Under the pieces are notes generated by a model. The model did not search any database and was not told the origin of the DNA. It was given only the letters and a program-made list of their open reading frames with translations. Positions 36,417-43,867 of a stretch of DNA of 64,000 bases are shown one piece after another. Positions within the stretch are counted from its first letter, which is position 1; each line of letters opens with the position of its first letter. Both the position numbers and the translations under genes were made by a program. This stretch comes from Sphingobacterium thalpophilum. Lineage in GTDB: Bacteria > Bacteroidota > Bacteroidia > Sphingobacteriales > Sphingobacteriaceae. Location: positions 5,394,001 to 5,458,000 of the forward strand of contig NZ_LR590484.1 of the NCBI RefSeq assembly GCF_901482695.1, read 5' to 3'.

Positions 36417-37397
36417 GTGATAAAAGAAATAAAAAAAATAGGCGTATTGACATCTGGCGGTGACGCACCCGGCATGAATGCCTGCATTCGTGCAGTTGTC
36501 CGCACTGCTCTTCACAAAGGGCTTCAGGTAACCGGTATTTATCATGGTTATCAAGGTCTTATCGATGCAAACTTTAAGGAAATGGACACCCGTTCTGTTA
36601 GCAATATTATTCAACGGGGAGGCACAATATTAAAAACCGCACGCTGTCTGGAGTTTAAGACAGTTGAAGGACGCAAACAGGCGTATGACAATTTAAAGAC
36701 TGCCGGAATTGATGCTTTAATCGTTATCGGAGGGGATGGAACATTTACTGGGGCCAACTTCTTTTCCAAAGAGTTTGAGGTACCTATTGTAGGTATCCCC
36801 GGTACGATTGACAACGACTTATATGGATCGGATTATACGATTGGCTACGACACGGCCAATAATACGGTGATTGAAGCCATCGACAAAATCAGAGATACTG
36901 CGGCATCCCACGAGCGCCTTTTCTTTGTAGAAGTCATGGGAAGAGATTCGGGCTGCATTGCACTGAACGCCGGAATTGCGGGGGGGGCTGAGGCCATTCT
37001 ACTTCCGGAGAAAGAAACAGCCATCGATGATCTGATCCATCACCTTGAAGATGGGGCCATCAAAAAGAAATCTTCATCAATTGTAATTGTTGCTGAAGGT
37101 GATCAGAATGGCGGGGCCTATTATGTCGCAAAAAAAGTAAAAGAAAAATTTAATCATTACGACACGAAAGTTAGTATATTAGGGCATCTGCAACGTGGTG
37201 GAGCGCCAACAAGCTTTGACCGCGTGCTAGCTAGTCGATTGGGCTTTGCTGCAGTCAATGAAATTCTGGCAGGCAATACTCGGGTTACTGTTGGCCTCCG
37301 TGGCAATGAAATCAAGACTACTCCAATCGAAGAAGCAATCAGCAATAAGGAAATTAAGCTTAGCCCTGATCTGTTGGAAATGGCTGAGATTTTATAA
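36417..37397 (+). CDS. pfkA: ATP-dependent 6-phosphofructokinase
   Basis: Cytosolic glycolytic enzyme converting fructose-6-phosphate to fructose-1,6-bisphosphate. Conserved motifs: VLTSGGDAPGMNACIRAVV (ATP loop), GGDGTFTGA, GIPGTIDNDLYGSDYTIGYDTA (catalytic Asp), VEVMGRDSG and LGHLQRGGAP. 326 residues, PfkA (ATP, allosteric) type, not PPi type, judging by the GGDG motif (inference). The start is a GTG giving MIKEIKKIGVLTSGG; no closer ATG fits. First gene of an operon with nagK-like and gapA genes, spaced 18 and 4 bases. Confidence 0.96.
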   Translation: MIKEIKKIGVLTSGGDAPGMNACIRAVVRTALHKGLQVTGIYHGYQGLIDANFKEMDTRSVSNIIQRGGTILKTARCLEFKTVEGRKQAYDNLKTAGIDALIVIGGDGTFTGANFFSKEFEVPIVGIPGTIDNDLYGSDYTIGYDTANNTVIEAIDKIRDTAASHERLFFVEVMGRDSGCIALNAGIAGGAEAILLPEKETAIDDLIHHLEDGAIKKKSSSIVIVAEGDQNGGAYYVAKKVKEKFNHYDTKVSILGHLQRGGAPTSFDRVLASRLGFAAVNEILAGNTRVTVGLRGNEIKTTPIEEAISNKEIKLSPDLLEMAEIL

Positions 37398-37415
37398 TAC
37401 ACAATTAAAGCAGTT

Positions 37416-38267
37416 ATGATAGCAGTAGTATATAGTGGTTCTCGATTTTCGGACTGGCGACTGGCCGACAAAGGCAGGATAACCACTGGATTCCGGATGA
37501 ACGGCATCAACCCCTACCTTCAGGATGAGCGGTCCATACTACAGCATTTAAATAGAAATACCAATTTGATCAACAATGCCGAAAAAATAAAACGGATTTA
37601 TTTTTTCGGAGCTGGTTCCTCATCAAAGGAACGGAAAGATAAGGTCAAAAATGTTTTCGAGCGTTTTTTTGTCAATGCCAAAGTTAAGGTAGAGCATGAT
37701 GTGATTGCTTCGGCAATTTCAACTTTTGGTGATGAAAAAGGCATTATCGGTATTATCGGCAGCGGTTCAAACGCGGCTTATTACACCGGAAAAAAAATAA
37801 TCGAAAATAACTATGGCTTGGGGTATATCCTTGCCGACGAAGGGGCAACCAACTGGAATAGTCAGCAGCTGCTAAAACATTATATGACGGATACGCTTCC
37901 GTTGGATCTGAAAGAAAAATTAGAGAAGGAATTTACACTCGACAAAAAGATGGTACTGGAAAAGGTATACATCGCTCCGCAGCCTACTAATTTTTTGAAT
38001 TCATTTACGGATTTTGTCCTTGCGAATAAAGATCATCTTTTTATCAATCAGCTGATAAAAAATGGATTGCGCACATTTATGAAAACGTATATCAAACCTT
38101 TAATGAAAGAGTATCCGGACAGTGATGTAAACTTTACAGGTTCTGTAGCGTTTAACTATGAGCACATACTGCGGGAGGTTGCCACAGAGGAGTTTAATAT
38201 CGGTATTGGCACTGTAGTAAAAGAGCCGATACACAATTTAATTAAATATTATATCAATAAAAATTAA
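37416..38267 (+). CDS. N-acetylglucosamine kinase-like (BadF/BadG family ATPase)
   Basis: 283-residue sugar kinase of the ASKHA fold, GlcNAc-kinase/BadF-BadG type. MIAVVYSGSRFSDWRL is the first phosphate loop in altered form, GIIGIIGSGSNAAYY the second, and YILADEGATNWNSQQLL the adenosine-side motif. The first loop lacks the usual Asp-Gly-Gly-x-T-K-T pattern, so either specificity or activity may differ. It lies between pfkA and gapA in one operon (18 and 4 bases). A role in phosphorylating GlcNAc or another hexose feeding glycolysis is likely but not proven. Confidence 0.82.
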   Translation: MIAVVYSGSRFSDWRLADKGRITTGFRMNGINPYLQDERSILQHLNRNTNLINNAEKIKRIYFFGAGSSSKERKDKVKNVFERFFVNAKVKVEHDVIASAISTFGDEKGIIGIIGSGSNAAYYTGKKIIENNYGLGYILADEGATNWNSQQLLKHYMTDTLPLDLKEKLEKEFTLDKKMVLEKVYIAPQPTNFLNSFTDFVLANKDHLFINQLIKNGLRTFMKTYIKPLMKEYPDSDVNFTGSVAFNYEHILREVATEEFNIGIGTVVKEPIHNLIKYYINKN

Positions 38268-38271
38268 GAAT

Positions 38272-39270
38272 ATGAAAATTGGAATTAACGGATTTGGCCG
38301 CATTGGTCGTTTAGCATTCAGAGCTGCTATCAATCGCCCAGAAATTGAAATTGTTGGTATCAATGACTTAGTTGAGCCTGATTATATGGCATATATGTTG
38401 AAATACGATTCAACACATGGCAAATTTGATGGTACTGTAGAGGTAAAAGATGGTCACCTGGTTGTCAACGGCAAGACTATCCGTGTTACTGCCGAGAAAG
38501 ATCCCGCTAACTTGAAATGGAATGAAGTGGGCGCTGAGGTTATCATCGAGTCTACAGGTTTCTTCTTAACACAAGAATTAGCACAAAAACACATCGATGC
38601 CGGTGCAAAAAAAGTGGTTATGTCGGCACCTGCAAAAGATGATACACCGACATTTGTTATGGGTGTAAACCACAAAGAACTGAAAGCTGATCAACATATC
38701 GTTTCAAATGCGTCTTGTACAACAAACTGTTTAGCTCCTATTGCCAAAGTCTTGAACGACAAGTTTGGTATCGTTGAAGGCTTAATGACGACAGTACATG
38801 CGGTAACAGCTACCCAAAAAACGGTGGATGGACCTTCAGTAAAAGACTGGAGAGGTGGCCGTGGTGCTTATCAGAACATCATCCCTTCTTCTACCGGTGC
38901 AGCGAAAGCCGTAGGCTTGGTTCTTCCTGAGCTCAAAGGTAAATTAACAGGTATGTCTTTACGTGTTCCTACTGCAGACGTTTCTGTTGTTGACTTGACT
39001 GTTCGCTTAAATAAAGGTGCTTCTTACGAAGAAATCAAAGCTGCGATGAAGGAAGCTTCTGAAGGGGAATTGAAAGGCATTCTAGGATATACTGAAGACG
39101 AAGTCGTGTCGACGGACTTCTTAGGTGATTCCCGTACATCGATCTTCGACGCTAAAGCTGGAATTTCGTTGAATGACAACTTCGTTAAAGTAGTATCTTG
39201 GTACGACAACGAGTGGGGTTATTCAAACAAAATCGTTGATTTGGTACTTGAAGTCGGTAAATTATCTTAA
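38272..39270 (+). CDS. gapA: glyceraldehyde-3-phosphate dehydrogenase (type I)
   Basis: NAD-dependent glycolytic dehydrogenase, 332 residues. NAD motif GINGFGRIGR at residues 4-13; active-site Cys149 in SNASCTTNCLAP; His in HAVTATQKTVDGPS. Normal length and ATG start, 4 bases after the kinase gene. Codons are strongly biased (many GGT, GAA, AAA), consistent with high expression. A perfect hairpin with a T6 tract lies 23 bases downstream. Confidence 0.98.
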   Translation: MKIGINGFGRIGRLAFRAAINRPEIEIVGINDLVEPDYMAYMLKYDSTHGKFDGTVEVKDGHLVVNGKTIRVTAEKDPANLKWNEVGAEVIIESTGFFLTQELAQKHIDAGAKKVVMSAPAKDDTPTFVMGVNHKELKADQHIVSNASCTTNCLAPIAKVLNDKFGIVEGLMTTVHAVTATQKTVDGPSVKDWRGGRGAYQNIIPSSTGAAKAVGLVLPELKGKLTGMSLRVPTADVSVVDLTVRLNKGASYEEIKAAMKEASEGELKGILGYTEDEVVSTDFLGDSRTSIFDAKAGISLNDNFVKVVSWYDNEWGYSNKIVDLVLEVGKLS

Positions 39271-39293
39271 TAATTATCACGAAGACTATTTCC

Positions 39294-39326
39294 AAGGGCT
39301 ATTCGACGTGAATAGCCCTTTATTTT
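39294..39326 (+). terminator. intrinsic terminator of pfkA-nagK-gapA
   Basis: 11-bp stem AAGGGCTATTC / GAATAGCCCTT with loop GACGT, followed by TATTTTTT. Confidence 0.9.
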
Positions 39327-39405
39327 TTCCTATTAGGAATCAATCAATTGCCGATTAAACACAAAAAAAAGACTGTGTGCTTTTCATAATTCGGTTCAAA
39401 GCGTC

Positions 39406-39413
39406 TATATTTG
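39406..39413 (+). promoter_or_regulatory. -7 element of tRNA operon promoter
   Basis: TATATTTG is an exact TAnnTTTG match 31 bases before tRNA-Phe. The -33 region (TTTTC near 39381) is weak. Confidence 0.6.
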
Positions 39414-39444
39414 CAGCATCAATAAGGCAAAGGGCTAACATTGA

Positions 39445-39517
39445 GGTGCCATAGCTCAGTTGGTAGAGCAAAGGACTGAAAATCCTTGTGTCGCTGGTTC
39501 GAATCCAGCTGGCACCA
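39445..39517 (+). tRNA. tRNA-Phe (GAA)
   Basis: Full cloverleaf of 73 bases. Acceptor GGTGCCA/TGGCACC, D-arm GCTC/GAGC, anticodon stem AAGGA/TCCTT with loop CTGAAAA (anticodon GAA), T-arm GCTGG-TTCGAAT-CCAGC, discriminator A. CCA is not encoded. Confidence 0.97.
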
Positions 39518-39572
39518 CCTAGATAAGCAGAACGCGAAGTTCCTGCTCATTGAAAACATAAAGAATTCCAAT

Positions 39573-39645
39573 GCGAAAATAGCTCAGTTGGTAGAGCACA
39601 ACCTTGCCAAGGTTGGGGTCGCGAGTTCGAATCTCGTTTTTCGCT
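39573..39645 (+). tRNA. tRNA-Gly (GCC)
   Basis: 73-base cloverleaf. Acceptor GCGAAAA/TTTTCGC, D-arm GCTC/GAGC, anticodon stem CAACC/GGTTG with loop TTGCCAA (anticodon GCC), T-arm GCGAG-TTCGAAT-CTCGT, discriminator T. CCA is not encoded. Confidence 0.97.
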
Positions 39646-39650
39646 CACCT

Positions 39651-39736
39651 GCCTAGGTGGTGGAACTGGTAGACACGCAGGACTTAAAATCCTGTTCGCC
39701 CTAAAGCGAGTGCGGGTTCGATTCCCGCCCTAGGTA
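39651..39736 (+). tRNA. tRNA-Leu (TAA)
   Basis: 86-base class II tRNA. Acceptor GCCTAGG/CCTAGGT (with a G-U pair), anticodon stem CAGGA/TCCTG with loop CTTAAAA (anticodon TAA), long variable arm (TTCGCCCTAAAGCGAG), T-arm GCGGG-TTCGATT-CCCGC, discriminator A. No encoded CCA. Last of a three-tRNA operon, with the terminator stem starting at the next base. Confidence 0.97.
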
Positions 39737-39773
39737 CGAAGAAAGCCTCACTGGATCAGTGAGGCTTTCTTCG
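39737..39773 (+). terminator. intrinsic terminator of the tRNA operon
   Basis: Perfect 17-bp stem beginning directly after tRNA-Leu, with loop GAT. Arms CGAAGAAAGCCTCACTG and complement, followed by TTTACC. Confidence 0.88.
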
Positions 39774-39900
39774 TTTACCTGCTGCGCCGCCCTCAGTTCT
39801 CCATCATAATTTCTATGCTGTGCAAAACTTTAAGGAGCTAGCCATTGTCCCCTGATAAAGGGTTCCCCTGACCGTAATAAGTTAGACAGATAATGTTATT

Positions 39901-40647
39901 ATGAAAAAAGGAAACATTTACATCGGCACATCAGGATGGCACTATAAACATTGGAAAAGTATATTTTATCCCAAAGATCTTAATGAGCGCGATCAGCTCG
40001 ATTACTACGTCAGAAACTTTACCACTGTAGAGATCAACAATTCCTTCTACCGGCTACCCGAACTGGACACTTTTGTAACCTGGTATAAAAAAGTTCCGGA
40101 TAGTTTTATTTTCTCTGTAAAAGGGAGCCGTTTTATCTCCCATCTTAAAAAGCTCAAAGTCGATCAGGCTACAGTCACGGACTTTATACGGCGAGCAGAA
40201 GGCTTACAACATAAATTGGGGCCCATATTGTTTCAGCTACCGCCAAGCTGGAATGTGAATATTGAGCGTTTCCGGGATTTTTTATTGCTGCTGCCTGCCC
40301 AACACCGCTTTGCCTTCGAGTTCCGCAACCACAGCTGGAACAGTTCCGCCATCTATGAACTACTGGATAAACATGGCTGTGCTTATTGTATCTATGATCT
40401 GGCGGGATATCAGAGTCCGGTCAAGGTTACTGCCGATTTTGTTTACATTCGTCTACATGGCCCTGGAGAAAAATATCAAGGTAAATATGACGACACGAGC
40501 CTGAGAGAATGGGCAGAACGTTGTACTTCCTGGCAAACCCAAGGCAAAGATATATTCGTCTACTTTGACAATGATCAAAATGCATACGCGACAGTCAACG
40601 CGGCAAGCTTGGCTGCAATGACGAAAAGCAGCTTTCCAAAAAGCTGA
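39901..40647 (+). CDS. DUF72 (YecE-like) family protein
   Basis: 248-residue cytosolic protein of the DUF72 family with a TIM-barrel-like fold. Family marks: YIGTSGWHYKHWKSIFYP at the N-terminus, YYVRNFTTVEINNSFYRLPE, FSVKGSRFISHLKKL, FQLPPSW, FEFRNHSW and VYIRLHGPG. The catalytic function of DUF72 is not established. It is monocistronic and convergent with the rhamnosidase gene, only 13 bases apart. Confidence 0.92.
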   Translation: MKKGNIYIGTSGWHYKHWKSIFYPKDLNERDQLDYYVRNFTTVEINNSFYRLPELDTFVTWYKKVPDSFIFSVKGSRFISHLKKLKVDQATVTDFIRRAEGLQHKLGPILFQLPPSWNVNIERFRDFLLLLPAQHRFAFEFRNHSWNSSAIYELLDKHGCAYCIYDLAGYQSPVKVTADFVYIRLHGPGEKYQGKYDDTSLREWAERCTSWQTQGKDIFVYFDNDQNAYATVNAASLAAMTKSSFPKS

Positions 40648-40660
40648 GCGGTGGGTAATT

Positions 40661-43315
40661 TTAATTTTGCTCTCTTACCTTTAATTTGAGGTGGAGTGTA
40701 TGTTTACCCGCTTCGAGTGAGATTACTCGTCTATCCTCACAATCAATAGGTGGATAGAATGTCGCTGATGCATTTGCTGGGATTTTGACTTCGTACCGCA
40801 CAAAACCATTACTAGACTTCCAATGGGAAGAAATCTGGCCATAAGGTGAATCATAGCTGATCGATGATTCCGCTAAACCTTCAGGGAAAATGGGCTTCAA
40901 AAGAATATGCTTAAAGCCGGGGTGCGCAGTATCCGGCAGTATGCCCCCTATCGATTTATAGAACCAGCCGCCAATTTCACCAAACATCATGTGGTTATCT
41001 GAAATGTCGCGTGTGGCTTTGAGATCCCAGTTCTCAAGCAAGGTCGTTGCCCCATTGACGATCCACCACCCCCAAGATGGATAGGTATCCTGAACCGCGA
41101 CTTTATACGCTGTGTCACCGAAGCCATTGTCCTTTAGCGCCGTTAATAGTGCTTTTGATCCAAGCACGCCCACATCCAGATGATAACCTGTTTCCACTAC
41201 CTTTTTATTCAGATTTGCAGCAACGGAATATTTCATTTCCTCGGGTACTACTCCCCAGTATAAGGGGACACTCAGTTCGGTTTGTGTGCCATTGCTGTAG
41301 ATGCCTTTTGAGACATCCAGAAACTTGGCGTTGATGGCATTTTTGATTTTATTGCTCAACGCCTCGTATTTCAACTGATCCGCTGTTTTTCGGAACAATT
41401 TAGCTGCGCTGGCTAATATAGTTGCATCCGCGTAAAAATAAACCGAGGAAGTGAGCTCCAGATTTGATACGGACTTAACAGGCACCCAGTCTCCCCTACC
41501 AAAGGTGGTCAGGCCATTGGGGCTGATGCTGTCCACATAATCCACATACCTCTTGATATTCTCATAACAGGACGCCAGCAAACTGGGGTCACCATAAAAT
41601 AGATAGGTTTGCCAAGGGATGATGGCTATCGTGCTGGTCCAATCCAATCCATTTGCAGTTCCATATCCCCATCCTCCCGTCGGAATAATATCGGGCAACA
41701 CGCCGTTGGGCTGCTGTTCGTCCCGATGATCGGCCATCCATTTTTCATAAACCGTAATGGCGTCGAAATTGTACAGTGCTGTTTCAATGGCCAGATGCCC
41801 ATCTCCTGTCCAGCCGTTCTTTTCACGTTGGGGACAGTCTGTCGGATACCCCATCAAATTGGACAAGTAAGCATTATTTGTTGCTGCCCACAGACGGTTG
41901 ATCAATGGAGAAGATGTTTTCAGATGTCCGACAGGGCTTACATCGCTGTGCATAAAATAGGCAGTAATGGATGAGCTATCCAATACAATTGGCTGGCTGC
42001 TGTTGATCTCAACATAACGGAATCCCTTATATCCAAATTTTGCCATAAATTCGTCTTTCTCACGGCCGCTGAGTGTCAACAAATCTGTTTGAAAAGGCTC
42101 CAGTTCTTTGTTGCCCCTGTAGTAAACATCAATATTGGATTGATCCACATGGCCATCTTCAAGAAGACGTTCCCCATGTTTCATACGCACAACCGTTCCC
42201 GCTGGCCCGCCAACTTTTATTCGCGTCACGCCAGCCATATTTTGTCCAAAGTCGAATACATACGTATTAGCATTTATTTTTTTGACTGCTTTTGGCACAT
42301 AGGATTTGACCAGACGGATGGGAACGAGCAGCTGGGATACTAGCTGCGAAGATGGCGGCTTCCGATACCGGACAGCTTCCCATTTGGAATCATCAAATTC
42401 GGACCGATCCCAGCCCGGCATTTCAAGACGCGCATCATAGTGTTCACCAGTATAAATATTATTATAACGAATAGGTCCCGCAGATGTCTTCCAGCTCTTG
42501 TCAGAAATGATTGTCTCCTCTGACCCGTCCTGATAGACGATACGAAGATCCAGGCGAAATGCTGGCCGGTCTCGCCAAGGTGCCTGATCAAAGTTCCAAA
42601 CTGCTAAAGGCTGATGGTTATACCAGCCATTTCCCAATATAACTCCAATGGCATTTTTACCTTGCCGAAGCTGCGCCGTCACATCTTCCACAACATACAA
42701 CGTCCGTCTATCGTAGCGCGTAAACATAGGGTCAAGACGATGATCACCGACCCTTCTGCCATTGATCGACAGTTCATAAAGACCAGCGGCAGCGATATAA
42801 ATCCGGGCGGATTTGATCGGTTTGTCCGCACCGAATGCTCGTCTAAAATAAGGAGCTGACCGTTCATGCCTATCGTGCTGGTCACTGATCCATTTTCCTT
42901 TCCAGCGGTCCGCCTGCATCATTCCCGTCTCAAAGGAAGCAATTGTAGAGGTGCAGTCTTTCCCGTACTTATCCCAAACACGTACTTTCCAAAAATATTT
43001 CGTCTGCGGTTTCAATACATTACCTGCATATTGTACAAGCATGGCTGCACTTTTCTGTATCCCGCTATTCCAGACATCCGCTTTATCTTTTAAGAGTGCA
43101 AGAGAATCGCCATCGACCATAACCTGATAGGCTGTTTGTAAAGCGCCCTGCCGGTTGTCATCCAGTTGCCAGCTTAATCTGGGAGCCGCTTGATCCACCC
43201 CTAAAGGGTTTTGAAGATGTTCACAGGTTAAACGAATAGGTAGACATTGTTGCATTTGCCGCCCGTTTACGACAGTAGCTGTACATAGCATGAGTATCGA
43301 TAATATCTTCCGCAT
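40661..43315 (-). CDS. secreted GH78 alpha-L-rhamnosidase
   Basis: 884-residue glycosidase releasing alpha-L-rhamnose from plant or bacterial glycans. Signal peptide (MRKILSILMLCTATVVNG), N-terminal Fn3-like and beta-sandwich domains with the RNNxYTGEHYDAR-like motif (IYTGEHYDARLEM), then the (alpha/alpha)6 catalytic domain. Acidic catalytic region DCPQREKNGWTGDGHLAIE (general acid side) and GEIGGWFYKSIGGI (base side), and a C-terminal beta domain. Normal size for GH78. There is no SusC/D pair nearby, so it is an isolated secreted enzyme. No terminator seen. Confidence 0.93.
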   Translation of the reverse strand: MRKILSILMLCTATVVNGRQMQQCLPIRLTCEHLQNPLGVDQAAPRLSWQLDDNRQGALQTAYQVMVDGDSLALLKDKADVWNSGIQKSAAMLVQYAGNVLKPQTKYFWKVRVWDKYGKDCTSTIASFETGMMQADRWKGKWISDQHDRHERSAPYFRRAFGADKPIKSARIYIAAAGLYELSINGRRVGDHRLDPMFTRYDRRTLYVVEDVTAQLRQGKNAIGVILGNGWYNHQPLAVWNFDQAPWRDRPAFRLDLRIVYQDGSEETIISDKSWKTSAGPIRYNNIYTGEHYDARLEMPGWDRSEFDDSKWEAVRYRKPPSSQLVSQLLVPIRLVKSYVPKAVKKINANTYVFDFGQNMAGVTRIKVGGPAGTVVRMKHGERLLEDGHVDQSNIDVYYRGNKELEPFQTDLLTLSGREKDEFMAKFGYKGFRYVEINSSQPIVLDSSSITAYFMHSDVSPVGHLKTSSPLINRLWAATNNAYLSNLMGYPTDCPQREKNGWTGDGHLAIETALYNFDAITVYEKWMADHRDEQQPNGVLPDIIPTGGWGYGTANGLDWTSTIAIIPWQTYLFYGDPSLLASCYENIKRYVDYVDSISPNGLTTFGRGDWVPVKSVSNLELTSSVYFYADATILASAAKLFRKTADQLKYEALSNKIKNAINAKFLDVSKGIYSNGTQTELSVPLYWGVVPEEMKYSVAANLNKKVVETGYHLDVGVLGSKALLTALKDNGFGDTAYKVAVQDTYPSWGWWIVNGATTLLENWDLKATRDISDNHMMFGEIGGWFYKSIGGILPDTAHPGFKHILLKPIFPEGLAESSISYDSPYGQISSHWKSSNGFVRYEVKIPANASATFYPPIDCEDRRVISLEAGKHTLHLKLKVREQN

Positions 43316-43427
43316 TTTGGTCTATTAAATTGTTTTAGCTATTCTAATAACTAAAGTATCAATTATTTTTTAAGATAGCGAACTATGCTGCACTGTCCTG
43401 CTTATTTCAAAAAATTAATAGATATCA

Positions 43428-43459
43428 TTGTTTTATTCATTCAAATTATATTATCTTAG
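43428..43459 (+). promoter_or_regulatory. probable promoter of the thiamine operon
   Basis: TTG at 43428-43430, 21-base spacer, TATCTTAG at 43452-43459, one base from the TAnnTTTG consensus. It places the transcript start a few bases before the riboswitch aptamer. The rest of the gap from 43316 is AT-rich with nothing else seen. Confidence 0.55.
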
Positions 43460-43462
43460 CAT

Positions 43463-43546
43463 CAGCTTTAGGGGTGTCTGCATATGCAGGCTGAGATTTT
43501 ACCCTTAGAACCTGATCCAGATCATACTGGCGTAGGGAAAAGTGCG
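43463..43546 (+). ncRNA. TPP riboswitch (THI element)
   Basis: Thiamine pyrophosphate aptamer in the leader of the thi operon. Conserved parts read in order: GGGGTGTCTGC, CTGAGAT, ACCCTTAGAACCTGATC, CAGATCATACTGGCGTAGGG and AAAAGTG. They match the family's universal GGGGUG...CUGAGA...ACCC...GAACCUGAUC...GUAGGGAA core. Repression of the thi genes by TPP is expected. Confidence 0.95.
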
Positions 43547-43556
43547 ATGTCTACAG

Positions 43557-43576
43557 GATACCTAGTGTATCTTTTT
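43557..43576 (+). promoter_or_regulatory. short terminator-like hairpin in the riboswitch leader
   Basis: GATAC / GTATC stem (5 bp) with loop CTAGT, followed by T5. It lies just downstream of the aptamer. It is weak for a full terminator and may act with the start-sequestering hairpin at 43581-43619. Confidence 0.4.
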
Positions 43577-43580
43577 GTGG

Positions 43581-43619
43581 CCATTCCTAAAGTGGTATTA
43601 AACTAATAATTAGGAATGG
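43581..43619 (+). promoter_or_regulatory. start-codon-sequestering hairpin of the TPP riboswitch
   Basis: Perfect 10-bp stem CCATTCCTAA (43581-43590) / TTAGGAATGG (43610-43619) with a 19-base loop. The thiS ATG (43616-43618) is inside the 3' arm. This is a good candidate expression platform: TPP-bound RNA would hide the start and block thiS translation. Confidence 0.6.
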
Positions 43620-43822
43620 AACTTACGATCAATCATCAAACCCGTTTTTTCGACCCCGCCCCCCACTCTTTGGAAGAGCTTTTACAGGCAGAACTAGCAG
43701 ACAAAACACAAGGTGTCGCAGTCGCTGTCAATAACCGTGTTGTACCACAGCATATTTGGGCCTCCACACCGCTGAAGGCCAACGACCAAATCCTTCTGAT
43801 CACCGCGACACAAGGTGGGTAA
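43616..43822 (+). CDS. thiS: sulfur carrier protein ThiS
   Basis: 68-residue ubiquitin-like sulfur carrier for thiazole synthesis. Ends in the required ...TATQGG, the di-Gly that is adenylated by ThiF and thiocarboxylated. First gene of the thi operon. Its start codon is inside the riboswitch hairpin. Confidence 0.95.
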   Translation: MELTINHQTRFFDPAPHSLEELLQAELADKTQGVAVAVNNRVVPQHIWASTPLKANDQILLITATQGG

Positions 43823-43867
43823 ACTATTTCAAAAGAAAGTCTTTCACACAGCACTAATTTCCTTACC

